DNA from: JBPOHE01 sp052035915
Lineage (GTDB): Bacteria; Pseudomonadota; Gammaproteobacteria; Chromatiales; Chromatiaceae
Assembly (NCBI GenBank): GCA_052035915.1
Contig: JBPOHE010000014.1
Coordinates: forward strand, 12,601 to 76,600
Length of the DNA stretch: 64,000 nt
Direction: 5' to 3'
Shown in pieces: positions 43,074 through 53,300 of this stretch (within the stretch, counting starts at the first letter, position 1; each line of letters starts with the position of its first letter). The notes under the pieces are model-generated. The model was not told where the DNA came from. It saw nothing but the letters and a program-made list of their open reading frames with translations, and made no database searches. The position numbers and the translations under genes are program-made.

Positions 43074-46000
43074 TCAGAGTACAAGATGGCGACCGGGAAG
43101 TTCGTCCAGCCAGAAGGGTTCGGAAATGTGGTACCCCTGGACGTAATCCACCCCGATGTCCCGGAGGGTGTCGAAGACAATCTGATCGGATACGTGCTCG
43201 GCGACCGTCTTTTTACCTAGATATCGGGCCAGATCGGCAATGGATTTGACGATGGTCCAGTCGTTGGGTTCGTTGGCGATACGTTTGACAAAGCTGCCGT
43301 CGATCTTGATGTAATCGAAGGGCAGGTTCTGCAGGTATTGGAAAGAAGCGAAGCCGGTGCCGAAGTCGTCGAGATAAAAGGAGCAACCTCGATATTTGAG
43401 TTCTCGAAACAGTCGTTCTACCTCGGGGAGATAGGTAATGGAGGAGGTTTCGGTAACCTCCAGGCCGATTTTATCGAGGGGGATACCGGGTTGTTGCAGT
43501 GAGTTGAGCAGATGGACGCGGAAGACCGGGTCGCTGAGGGAGGCTCCGGAAAGGTTGATCGAGAAGCCTCCACAGCCTTGCAGGAAATCGGTGTTGCTCT
43601 TGATCCAGTCGAGGACGGTCGCCAACACCCAGGTATCGATTTGTACCGCCCGCCCGAATTGTTCAGCCGCCCGGACGATTTCGTAGGGGCCAGAAGGGAT
43701 TTCCATATCGATCATCCAACCGAGCAGGATCTCGTAATGGATCTGGGCCTCGGGAAGGCGCCCGGTGGGGGTGATGGGCTGACACCGCAGCCGGAATAAG
43801 CCTTCCTCCAATGCTTGATCGATCAGGGGCACCAGATCGATAGGCGTGAGGATTCTTGTCTCATTGTCGTTGATACCGCAAACGTGGGTGCGATTGCGAC
43901 CATCCTTTTTCGCTTGGGCGCAAGCGCGGCTGGCGTTGCTCAACAAGGATTGGGTGTCGACCTTGGGGCTGGTAAAAGGCACTAATCCCAGACTGGCGCT
44001 GACGCCGAAACGACGGCCTTTGCACAGGACCTTCTGTCCTCCGATTTCCTGGCGCAACGCATCAGCGGCCTGGAATCCCCTATCGGCGTCACTGTTCGGC
44101 CAGACGATGAGAAACTCGTTGGCTCCCAATCGACCCAATACCCCCTTCTCGTCGGTCTTGGATCGTACCAGGTCGCCGACGCTACGCAGATAATCATCCC
44201 CCACCGTATAACCGCAGACATGATTGATGACCTCGAAGTGGTCGAGGTTGATCTGACAGAGGCAGTGTTGCTGCTCAGGGTGATCCAGCGTCTGCGTGAG
44301 GAAACGGTCGAGGCGTCGTTCGAGTTCAGTGCGATTCGGCAAACCGGTCAGGTCGTCATGGGTGGCCTGATGGGCGATCTGCTGCTGGATACGGGTCATG
44401 AGCTTGGTGGAGATGCGTTGGAACAGCGGTAGATCCAGATTACCCAGATGGGTGATGGTCTTATTGCCCAGACCCTCGGCCATGGCCGAGGAACTGAGTT
44501 CCATGAGGCGCAGGCCCTTGCGATTGGCCAGCACGTAGCGCTCGCGATCCGCCGAGATCCAAACCAGCTTGCCGACTTTGCGTTTCCCCTTGTCCATGCC
44601 GATCACGAACCAGTCGCCCGGTTTGATCTGTTGCAGCACCTGGGCATCTATCAGGGAGAGGCCGGAATTTTTGCCAGGGCCCGGTCTCGTCTTACAAACC
44701 GGGATTTTGGCTTCATCCTCGGGGGAGGGGGTAAGGGCCACCTCAGGAATCCTTTGTCCCTGGGAGCGCCTTTGCAAAGCCGTGTCCAGGGCGGCCAGGG
44801 TCTGATCTATGGTGGCCGCCGGTATACTCAGGTCGGCCATTTTGTCGCCGATCAGGGAAAGCAGCTTCTCCCGTCCGACTCTGGAACGCAGTTCAGTGAT
44901 ATTGGAGGCCAGACGGCAGCTGCTGGTCAGTTGCTCGAGGAGGAGCGCCAGTTGTTGCCATTCGCTGCTGTCCCGACCGGAACGCAGGAAGACGAACTGC
45001 AAGAGTTCACGCCAGCCGTTGTTCCAGAGCAGGAGGACGGGCTCGGGAAGAGTGCCTTCGGGCGCCAAGCCGTCGAGCAGGGTATCGATAGCCGTTTGCG
45101 CCTCACGGCGTTGTTCCTGACCTTCGCAGGTGGCAATGAGTCGCTGTACATTGCTGGCGATAATGTTCTCTTGTCGCGTCGACAACCGGCGCAGGTCATC
45201 GAGTACCTGGGTAAACACGCTTTCGTCCCAGGGCGATTGACGTTGTATCCAATCCACCAGGTCATTGAGTCGTTCGACGATGGTGCGGTCGAAGGGCTGG
45301 GGTTCCTCGGCACAGATCGAGGCCAGACGCTCGACGGTGTTCAGCACCTCCTGCACCGGATGTTCGCTCTGATAGAGACATTGGTGATCGCTGATAGCCG
45401 CGCCAAGCACGGGCAACTGAAACTTCGGGAGCAACTGGGCGGCCAGGCCGGCGTCGGCGCGTTTGGCCTCCTCGGTCGCGGAGTCCATCAAGGATTCCAC
45501 CAGGAGTAAGGTGTTGCGCTCTTGGGGACTGAGTTCCAGGGCGTTCGTCTGTTCCAGGCGGGCGCGGCGAAGGTTCATCGCCAGGGCCTGGGAGAGTCCT
45601 TGGGAAGCCTGGGCGATCTCCGCCGGCGGGATATTGAGACGCTCGTCCTGGAGCATGGTCACCGCAGTCAGAACATCCTTTTGCGAATAGTACTCGGGGG
45701 CTGGGCCGGTACGGGAAGCCGAAGGAAGATTGGTACAGCGGTCCAGTAGCTGGACCAGGCTGGCAATGGTGGTGCCCAGGATGTCTGGTGGGGCAACGCG
45801 CCCGATCGGGGCCGTTCTGGCCTCGGCCGTTGGAACAGCGGGAACTTGGCGGGGAGCAGAGGAGGTCGCTTGTTCAGGAAGATTGGCTGGAGCCTCTTTC
45901 TCCTTCGCCACGCCTTCCGGCGGCGTTTGAGTGGGAGACAAGTGTCGCCGGTCGATGGCCGGCAGGATGTCGAGTTCCACCAGAAGACGGGTCAGGGCGT

Positions 46001-46958
46001 TAAAAAAGGCTGGTAGCTTTTCCCCGGCGAGGCGTTCCAACAGGCCGATCAACAAGAGTCGGGGGGACAGAGCGATGGGGATAGCGTCGCCGATAATCCG
46101 TAGGGCCTGAACGATGGCATGGGGTCCAAGGGGATTGGTCTCGTGTCGGGCCTCGTAGCCGAGCAGATAGCTGAGGCGTTGCTCGACCTCGAACAGAATC
46201 GCCTGATTGTTGGCTTCCAAGCGGCTGACGATGCCGGCGTAGCTGACCCAGATCTCGAACTCCTCGCCGTCGACCAGGGTCAGCTCGGTCCCCTGATCCT
46301 TGTCCCGCGCTCGGGAGGCCTGAGGCGAAGGCGTCTGAGTGAGTCGTCCCAGCTTGTCGCGCAGCAGTCCATAGAGTCGGTCGCCGAACTCCGGCAAGTG
46401 TGGGCTCAGGGTCCGCAGGGCTTCGAGGCACTGCTGGCGTTCGAGATTGGACTTGGCCGTGTCGATTTTTTCCAGCAAGAAATCCGGTGTCTTGGCCGCC
46501 AATTCGTTCCCCAGATCGGACAGGAACTGATGCAGCAGGGGATCGCAGCCCTGCACGAAGAGGTGGATCTTGGTCTCTCTTTGCGGTGGGCTTGCCGTAC
46601 CTTGGACAGCCAATCCGGATGTGCTGGGGGTGTTGGCGGCCTCATGCAGTGCCCTTAGGGTGTTCGGGGCGATGTCGATGAAAGCGATGCCGATCCCGCC
46701 GGGGAAGGCACGAGCCACTTTGGCCAAGGCCTCGAAATTTTTTTTCACGCCTTGGACTGGGGCCGAAAAACTGATCCGGATTCGCTGTCCGACTTGGTAG
46801 CTCGGTTCTTTGGCGGTACCGGCACGAGGTAGTCCCAGCATCATCCCGCCCGTGCAAAAATCGCTGATGATACAAGAGCGATTTTTCCACCCATCGTCAT
46901 TGATCTGGGCATTGAGCGAGAGTCGAATGCGTGGGTATCGTCTGCGATCGCTTGTCAT
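43074..46958 (-). CDS. PilZ-DUF1631-GGDEF-EAL protein with degenerate signature motifs
   Basis: A 1294-residue cytoplasmic protein. Residues 1-105 look like a PilZ domain (DRRRYPRIRLSLNAQI, then SDFCTGGMMLG; the RxxxR and D-x-S-x-x-G order is partly kept), followed by a long DUF1631 region (130-860). The GGDEF domain has LGRLGANEFLIVW near 944, where LGANEF replaces GGDEF, and the EAL domain has YEILLGW near 1074, so EIL replaces EAL. Other phosphodiesterase residues remain (INLSGASL, LEVTETSS, YLDDFGTGFAS, IKIDGSFV). It probably senses c-di-GMP without making it; residual breakdown is possible. ATG 46958 is preferred; the RBS is weak. Confidence 0.88.
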   Translation of the reverse strand: MTSDRRRYPRIRLSLNAQINDDGWKNRSCIISDFCTGGMMLGLPRAGTAKEPSYQVGQRIRISFSAPVQGVKKNFEALAKVARAFPGGIGIAFIDIAPNTLRALHEAANTPSTSGLAVQGTASPPQRETKIHLFVQGCDPLLHQFLSDLGNELAAKTPDFLLEKIDTAKSNLERQQCLEALRTLSPHLPEFGDRLYGLLRDKLGRLTQTPSPQASRARDKDQGTELTLVDGEEFEIWVSYAGIVSRLEANNQAILFEVEQRLSYLLGYEARHETNPLGPHAIVQALRIIGDAIPIALSPRLLLIGLLERLAGEKLPAFFNALTRLLVELDILPAIDRRHLSPTQTPPEGVAKEKEAPANLPEQATSSAPRQVPAVPTAEARTAPIGRVAPPDILGTTIASLVQLLDRCTNLPSASRTGPAPEYYSQKDVLTAVTMLQDERLNIPPAEIAQASQGLSQALAMNLRRARLEQTNALELSPQERNTLLLVESLMDSATEEAKRADAGLAAQLLPKFQLPVLGAAISDHQCLYQSEHPVQEVLNTVERLASICAEEPQPFDRTIVERLNDLVDWIQRQSPWDESVFTQVLDDLRRLSTRQENIIASNVQRLIATCEGQEQRREAQTAIDTLLDGLAPEGTLPEPVLLLWNNGWRELLQFVFLRSGRDSSEWQQLALLLEQLTSSCRLASNITELRSRVGREKLLSLIGDKMADLSIPAATIDQTLAALDTALQRRSQGQRIPEVALTPSPEDEAKIPVCKTRPGPGKNSGLSLIDAQVLQQIKPGDWFVIGMDKGKRKVGKLVWISADRERYVLANRKGLRLMELSSSAMAEGLGNKTITHLGNLDLPLFQRISTKLMTRIQQQIAHQATHDDLTGLPNRTELERRLDRFLTQTLDHPEQQHCLCQINLDHFEVINHVCGYTVGDDYLRSVGDLVRSKTDEKGVLGRLGANEFLIVWPNSDADRGFQAADALRQEIGGQKVLCKGRRFGVSASLGLVPFTSPKVDTQSLLSNASRACAQAKKDGRNRTHVCGINDNETRILTPIDLVPLIDQALEEGLFRLRCQPITPTGRLPEAQIHYEILLGWMIDMEIPSGPYEIVRAAEQFGRAVQIDTWVLATVLDWIKSNTDFLQGCGGFSINLSGASLSDPVFRVHLLNSLQQPGIPLDKIGLEVTETSSITYLPEVERLFRELKYRGCSFYLDDFGTGFASFQYLQNLPFDYIKIDGSFVKRIANEPNDWTIVKSIADLARYLGKKTVAEHVSDQIVFDTLRDIGVDYVQGYHISEPFWLDELPGRHLVL

Positions 46959-47838
46959 AACTTGTTTCTGGGGTAAGGGGGAAAGGAAGTCCAACCCAGG
47001 CTGGCTGGGTTCTCACCCGCCAGCGCCCGTGAAACAGGTACCCGTCTGGCGGGTTTCTGTTCCTGGATCCATGAGACTCGGGTGGCCCCTTGGAAAAATT
47101 CCATCGTTATACGGCTTCCATATAACATCCTGCTACCCCATGATCAATTATCCACCCTCTGCCTCGGCCCCAGGGAAGAGGGAAGAAGCTTGTTCTTTGG
47201 TCACCGATAATCAATAGATGTAGCACATATTTGTGAGGGATTCCTCATCGGATTCAACTGGAATGTGCTACCGGGATATCCGGCATGAAGCTTGCGCATG
47301 TCCGAATCTGCTTGAGCTTTCCTGAACAGGACGGATGCGCCGTCTGACCATCGGTGGCCGGGGTTGGCGCCAAACCCGCCTTGAATCCCAGCGCTTTGGC
47401 TTCGACCCTGATGTCGATAGGCGGCTCCGGGCAGGGACAGGTTGATCCGGTTTCGTGTTCTCTAAAATAGAACAGTCTGCCTAATTGAATGTTAATAGTT
47501 CTCCATAAAAGAACGAAAACTAGCCATTTTTGCTCGATGCCCGGAACGACTTCGTGGGAAGAGAGATTTATTAGGTCTTTCTCTCCTCGGTGGATTCGGC
47601 GCCAAGGCCCCTGTCCTGACAATCAACCTCTAAATGGGGTTCAATATGTTCATGGAGACGCCTGTCGGTGAAGATCGGCTGGAAGCCTTCCCGCACCCCG
47701 GCAACAGCGGTGGCGGTGAAGGCCTGTTGGCCGGCCAACAAAACAGGATCGGCCGCTCAGACATACCTGTCCGGACACCAAAGGCTTTCCGACAACATTC
47801 CCCATCGCCCGAGCATCGACCTGGTACCTGAGCCTGTT
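46959..47838. other. Divergent intergenic region, 880 bp, with one dispersed repeat
   Basis: Between the DUF1631 gene and the nuclease gene. It holds REPIN-like copy 5. No other gene was supported; frames on both strands lack ribosome binding sites and family matches. An AT-rich stretch around 47085-47160 may contain the DUF1631 gene promoter. Confidence 0.45.
47424..47547 (+). repeat. REPIN/MITE-like dispersed element, copy 5
   Basis: 124 bp, exactly the length of copy 1, with ends GCTCCGGGCA (47424-47433) and TGCCCGGAAC (47538-47547, 9 of 10 paired). It shares GATCCGGTTTCGTGTTCTC-type text with copy 1 (AACCGGTTTCGTGTTCTC). Palindromes GTTCTCTAAAATAGAAC and AGTTCTCCATAAAAGAACGA. Confidence 0.8.
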
Positions 47839-48498
47839 ATGCATTCGCCCACACAAAGTCTTGCCTGCTTTCTATCCTGGATTCTCCTGTTCATCCCCTG
47901 GCTGTACCCCCGGCCTCTGTCGGCGGCGGAACGTCCCTGGATCGAATTCAGGGACTGTCGTTATATCGAGCACGAGTACAACGACGGCGACAGCTTTCGC
48001 CTCCAATGCGGTGAGCAGGCCTTTGTGGCCCGCCTCTATTTTGTCGATGCCCCGGAATCCAAGCTCAGAAACCCGGATCGTGTACAGGAACAAAGCGAAC
48101 ATTTCGGCATTACCATCGACGAGGTCTTGCGAGGGGGGCATCAGGCGGCCCGGGTGGTGCGGGAGGCCCTGCAACGCCCTTTCATCGTCTGGACCCGTTG
48201 GGCCCATGCCGGCGGCCAAAGCGGGGAGCCTCGTTATTACTGCTTTGTGGAGGTGGACGCGGAAGATCTGGCCAAACGACTGGTACGGCAGGGATGGGCC
48301 AGGACCAAGGGTATCAAAACCAAGGGACCCTCAGGGGATACCGCCGCCGTGACCCAGGAGGCCCTCTTTATCCTCGAACACCAGGCGCAACAGGCGAGAC
48401 GGGGCCTCTGGGCCACCTCCGTTCCCGAGTTTCTACGGCAGCAGGCGCCGCCAGCGGATACCAAGCCCCCGGAGCCCGGAACCGACAAGGGATCCTGA
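47839..48498 (+). CDS. Exported thermonuclease-like (SNase) protein
   Basis: A 219-residue protein with a signal sequence (LACFLSWILLFIPWLYPRPLSAA) and a staphylococcal-nuclease-like fold. YNDGDSFRLQCGEQAFVARLYFVDAPES contains the metal-site Asp and the first catalytic Arg (ARLYFVDAPE); later YYCFVEVDAEDLAKRLVRQGWAR matches the usual L-N-x-x-L-V-x-x-G-x-A text. The family cuts DNA and RNA with calcium. The C-terminal tail is Pro-rich. The start ATG 47839 lacks a strong ribosome binding site, so a slightly different start is possible. Confidence 0.8.
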   Translation: MHSPTQSLACFLSWILLFIPWLYPRPLSAAERPWIEFRDCRYIEHEYNDGDSFRLQCGEQAFVARLYFVDAPESKLRNPDRVQEQSEHFGITIDEVLRGGHQAARVVREALQRPFIVWTRWAHAGGQSGEPRYYCFVEVDAEDLAKRLVRQGWARTKGIKTKGPSGDTAAVTQEALFILEHQAQQARRGLWATSVPEFLRQQAPPADTKPPEPGTDKGS

Positions 48499-48758
48499 AG
48501 CCGGCCCTGGATAGCATGACCCGGTGAAAAAATCTCCAAGCCGCTGCTTGGGTCAAGGTTGGTTCCAGGCCCATCCAAGCCGGCGGCTGGGCAGGTCGCC
48601 GAACCCCGCGTCATCAGAGTTCCGCATCCTTCCGGCGTTTTGCAACCCGTTCCAGAATTAGCGAAACTAGGCGGCTTGCCGAGAGGGTTTCGGGTCCGCC
48701 GAAACCGACTCCGGCCTCGGTTGGACGAGCAAAACGGCGGATCGCAGCGGAAAGACCC

Positions 48759-49535
48759 ATGCCAAGCGTTTTTACCCCCAGATACTTTGAACTGGTGTTC
48801 TATCGCGCCTATGCGGGGCTCAGGTCGGAATCCTCGCGCAACTATCTGAGTTTTGCCTGGTGGATCATCGATCCTCTTATCTCCATGGGGGTCTATTACC
48901 TGGTCTTCGGGGTGATGTTCGGCGGCGGCATGCCGAATTTCGTCGCCTTTCTCTTGATCGGCCAGGTGATCTGGCAATGGTTCGGCTTCAGCGTCAACCA
49001 CTGCATGGGCTCCATCTTCCAAGCCGGGGGGTTGATGAGTCAGGTGTACCTACCCAAACAGGTGTTCCCCCTGGTGGTGATCCTGATGGATACGGTCAAG
49101 TTTGTCCTCGTCTTTCTGCTGTTGCTGGTGTTTCTCTGGTCCTACGGCTTGCCGCCCACTCAGCACTACCTGGCACTCCCCGCCTTGCTCCTGAGCCAGT
49201 TTCTGCTCAATACCGCCTTCGGGCTCTTCGTCGCCGCGCTGGTACCCTTCATTCCGGATCTGCGATTTCTGTTCGAGGCGGCCCTGTTTCTGGCCTTCTT
49301 TCTTTCCGGCATCTTCTATTCGGTCACCTCGATGCCTGAACAATATGCCCATCTGTTCTATCTCAATCCCATGGTCAACCTCATCGACAGCTATCGGGCG
49401 GTGCTGATGTATCACCAATGGCCGAACTGGGAGCGTCTCGCCGTCGTCGCCGGAGTCTCCTGGCTCGCGATCCTGGGGATGGTTCTGTTCATCCGTACAT
49501 TCGACCGACGTTATCCACGAATGGTGGAATCATGA
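48759..49535 (+). CDS. wzm: Polysaccharide ABC exporter permease (Wzm-like)
   Basis: A 258-residue ABC-2 permease with six transmembrane helices (YLSFAWWIIDPLISMGVYYLVF; VVILMDTVKFVLVFLLLLVFL; FEAALFLAFFLSGIFYSVTSM). The texts LNPMVNLIDSYRAVLM and FIRTFDRRYPRM are typical of O-antigen and capsule Wzm/KpsM proteins. It exports lipid-linked glycan across the inner membrane with the ATPase encoded next. Its stop overlaps that ATG (ATGA). Heads a six-gene glycan locus. Confidence 0.92.
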   Translation: MPSVFTPRYFELVFYRAYAGLRSESSRNYLSFAWWIIDPLISMGVYYLVFGVMFGGGMPNFVAFLLIGQVIWQWFGFSVNHCMGSIFQAGGLMSQVYLPKQVFPLVVILMDTVKFVLVFLLLLVFLWSYGLPPTQHYLALPALLLSQFLLNTAFGLFVAALVPFIPDLRFLFEAALFLAFFLSGIFYSVTSMPEQYAHLFYLNPMVNLIDSYRAVLMYHQWPNWERLAVVAGVSWLAILGMVLFIRTFDRRYPRMVES

Positions 49536-50284
49536 ACGCCGGCTATCGGGGCCAGCCGGTGGTGGAGGTCGAGCATGTCGCTGTGGTCTACAAACGCCGC
49601 CGCGGACTTTTTGCCCATGACAGCTTCGAGGCGCTGCGGGACGTCAGCTTCAACCTCTATCATGGTGAGTCTCTCGGCATCATCGGTCGCAACGGCGCCG
49701 GCAAGAGCACCCTGTTACGCTTGCTGGCGGGGATCCTGGAGCCGGATCGCGGGCGCCTGGTTACCGCTGGGCTGAAGACGGCGCTGCTGTCGCTCCAGGT
49801 CGGCTTCGACGGCAATCTCTCCGGGCGCTACAACGCCATTCTCAGCGGGATGCTGCTGGGTTTTGGCCGTCGTCACATCCTGGAGATCCTGCCCGAGATC
49901 ATCGCCTTCGCCGAGTTGGAAGAGTTCATTGACCAGCCCTTGCGGACTTATTCCACCGGGATGCGGGCGCGTCTGGGATTTTCGGTGGCCTTCCACCTGG
50001 ACCCCGACATCTTGCTGATCGACGAGGTGATCGCGGTGGGGGACGAAGCCTTTCGCAAAAAGTCCTATGAGGTCATGGAAGAGCGCATCCGTTCGGATCG
50101 CACCATCGTCCTGGTCTCCCACACCCCGGAGACCCTCAACAAACTCTGCAATCGGGTGGTCTGGATCGAAGACGGGGAGACCCGCCTGGAGGGGGAGGTA
50201 AAGGAGGTGTTGGCGGCGTATCAGGAGTATCTACAGCATCCGCCGGCGGTGATCCGGGCCAGGGGTCTATACCGGGAGGACTGA
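49532..50284 (+). CDS. wzt: Polysaccharide ABC exporter ATP-binding protein (Wzt-like)
   Basis: A 250-residue ATPase: Walker A GRNGAGKSTLL near residue 57, signature YSTGMRARLG near 155, Walker B DILLIDEVIAVGD near 178, H-loop SHTPE. The text QVGFDGNLSGRYNAILSGML replaces the usual GFDPELTGRENI. No C-terminal carbohydrate-binding domain is present, so glycan-end recognition is not expected; this resembles the KpsT-type short forms. The start overlaps wzm by four bases. Confidence 0.92.
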   Translation: MNAGYRGQPVVEVEHVAVVYKRRRGLFAHDSFEALRDVSFNLYHGESLGIIGRNGAGKSTLLRLLAGILEPDRGRLVTAGLKTALLSLQVGFDGNLSGRYNAILSGMLLGFGRRHILEILPEIIAFAELEEFIDQPLRTYSTGMRARLGFSVAFHLDPDILLIDEVIAVGDEAFRKKSYEVMEERIRSDRTIVLVSHTPETLNKLCNRVVWIEDGETRLEGEVKEVLAAYQEYLQHPPAVIRARGLYRED

Positions 50285-50342
50285 AATGGTTTCCCGTACC
50301 ATCATCCTCTCCAGCCAAGATTGTCGATGGCCATAAATCATC

Positions 50343-53300
50343 ATGCCAATGAATAGCAAAGGGGAACCGGGTCGACGACTGCTGGTTCTCGTTCTGGGGA
50401 TGCATCGCTCCGGCACCAGCCTGATCACCAAGGCGGTGGAGGCGGCGGGCGCCGATCTGGGCGGCAATCTGATGCCGGCGGGGCCGGACAATCCCAAGGG
50501 CTTCTGGGAGGATATGGACGTCTACCGCCTGAACGAGGCGGTGTTCGAGGCCTTCAATATGCGTTGGGATACCCTGACCCTGCTGCCTTGCGCGGATTTC
50601 CACGCCCCCCGCCTCGGCCAACTCGCCAGGGAGGCCGCCGAACTCCTCAAGCAGCGCTTCACCGCCACCCGCGTCTATGCCGTCAAGGATCCCAGGTTGT
50701 GCCTGTTGCTGCCGTTCTGGCTGGAGGTGGCCGATGGGCTGGGTATCCAGTGTCGCTTCGTCGTGAGTGCGCGCGACCCGACCGAGGTAGCCGCCTCGCT
50801 GCAGAAACGCAACGGCTTCGATCTCGATCTGGGGCGGCGGCTCTGGTTGACCCATAACTATCTCATCCTGCGGCGATTGATCGATCGCCCCGAGCCCAAG
50901 ATCGTCGTCGCCTATAAAAGTATGCTTTCCCACCCGGAACAGGAGCTGGCGCGACTCAAGCCTTTCGTCCAGGAACGACGGCGGGGACGCCAAGGGGATG
51001 TGGCTGACTTTATCGCTGGGTTCGTCGATCCCGGGTTGTGCCACCATGACAGTTCAGAGATGGCTTCGCCGCTCTGGGATTCCAACATTACCGCCTTGCA
51101 CCAATGTCTGCAGAAGATGGCGATCGAGGGTTGGTCCGCGGATCTGGTGCGGGAGACCTTGCGGGGCTGGGACACGGATCGGCTGGAAGCAGAGAACTAT
51201 TGGCTGCAATTGGCGTTGTTCCGCCGGGAACGGGAGGCCATGGAGAAGGCTCACAGCACCGAGCGGGAACGGTTGCGGCAGAGCGGGGAGGAACAGGCGC
51301 GGCGCCTGGAGGAGGAACGACTGATCAGGGAACAGGAACGGCAACGTTGGGAACGGGAACGGACCGAGGCACGGGACTTCTTCGGCTCCCTGTTGCGGGA
51401 CAAGGACGCCCAGTTGGAACGGGCGCTGGCGGAGGAAAAAAGATATTTCAGTTCGCTGTTGCAGGACAAGGACGCCCAGATGGAACGCCTGGTTCAGGAA
51501 TCCGCTCTGCGGCTGGTCGCCCTAGCCGAACAGCAGAGGAGCGAGATCCAGCAACTGCGACTGGCCCATGAAGGGCAAGTCGACGCCATGGTCCAGCAAC
51601 AACGGGCAATGATCGAGGGCCACCAACGAGACCTGGGGAACCTGCACCACGTCATCGCTGGCTTGCAGGAGACCACGGGCCGGTATGCGCGGGACATCCA
51701 GGTGTTGCGCGACTGGCATCGACAGATCCAGGACAGCGCGCAACAGCTTTTCCGCTCCTTGCGTTGGCGGGTCGGCGCTATGCTCGCCCTTCCTTTCGCG
51801 AGACAACCCACCGCCCTCGATCATATCCTCAAGCTGGGTGAGGACTTCCGTTTCTGGACCGCCGGGCACGACGGCATCCCATTACCCACCGCCGCCCCAG
51901 CCGCGAGTGGGGAAGCGTCCCTAGCCACCTTGTTGCGGGCGATGCTCTCCCATCCAGGGAAGGTGCTCGACTTGGTCAGCGGGCAGAGGATCAAGAATTT
52001 TTGGATCACCCTGTTCCAGCAAGACGCTGAGACCCGGCGACTGATCTTCCGCTATTACATCGACCTCATTCGGGGTAGGGAGGTATCGCCAGTCCGGGAA
52101 CCAGTGCCGGAGCCCGTGGCGAACGAACTCAGGGGTATCCTCCAGGTGCCCTGTGCCGCCGAACCCGTCCTCTCCATCATCATTCCAGTCTACAACCAAT
52201 GGACCTATACCCGGGCGTGCCTCGAGTCCCTGGTGAGGGCCTGCCGGACGCCGACTTACGAGGTGATCCTGGCGGACGACCATTCCAGCGACGAGACCAT
52301 CGACGCGGAGAGGCTCTGCCCGGGGCTGCGGGTGTTGCGCAGCCAAGAGAACCTGGGTTTTCTCCGCAACTGCAATCAGGCGGCGCAGCGGGCGAGGGGA
52401 CAATTTCTGGTCTTTCTCAACAACGATACCCAGGTACGGGAGGGTTGGCTGGAATCCCTGTATCAGCTCATGCAGGGGGATGAGCGGATCGCCATCGCCG
52501 GCTCCAAGCTGGTCTATCCGGACGGGACACTCCAGGAGGCCGGCGGCATCCTCTGGAACGACGGCAGCGCCTGGAACTATGGTCGCCATGGTGATCCTGA
52601 CGCCTCCGAGTACAACTATGTCAAGGAAGTGGACTATATCTCCGGCGCCAGCCTCATGGTGCGCCGGAGCTTCTGGGAGGAAGCCGGCGGCTTCGACGCG
52701 CGCTTCGCCCCGGCCTATTGCGAAGACTCGGACCTAGCCTTCGAGGCCCGTCGACGCGGCTATCGGGTGATGTATCAGCCGGCCTCGGAGGTAGTGCACT
52801 TCGAGGGCCAGTCCCACGGCCAGAGCCTCGAGGAGGGGATCAAACAGTATCAGGTGGTCAACGGCGAACGCTTTGTCGAGAAATGGGGCCAGATCCTCGC
52901 CGCCGAGCATTTTCCCAACGGCCGGCATGTGTTTCTCGCCCGCGACCGCAGCCGCGCCAAGCCTCACATGCTCTATGTCGATCACTATGTCCCCCATTTC
53001 GATCAGGACGCCGGTTCCCGCACCGCCTACCAGTATCTCAAGCTGTTCCGCGCCCTGGGCATCCAGGTTACCTTTCTCGGCGACAACTTTCACCGTCACG
53101 AGCCCTATACCTCGGCCCTGCAGGCGTTGGGGATCGAGGTGCTTTACGGGCCCGGCTATGCCGCCGATTGGAAGAACTGGTTTCAGGAGCGTGGCGAATA
53201 CTTCGATTATGTCTTCCTCAATCGACCTCACATCGCCGAAAAATATATCGCCTGGATGCGCCGCCACTCCCCCGCCAAGATCTTCTACTACGGTCACGAT

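Noticed and set aside
44448..45509. Forward open frame of 353 codons inside the DUF1631 gene
   Set aside because: Antisense shadow of a 1294-residue protein with recognisable domains.
47254..47622. Reverse-strand open frame of 122 codons between the DUF1631 and nuclease genes
   Set aside because: It runs through dispersed element copy 5 and has no ribosome binding site or recognised family.
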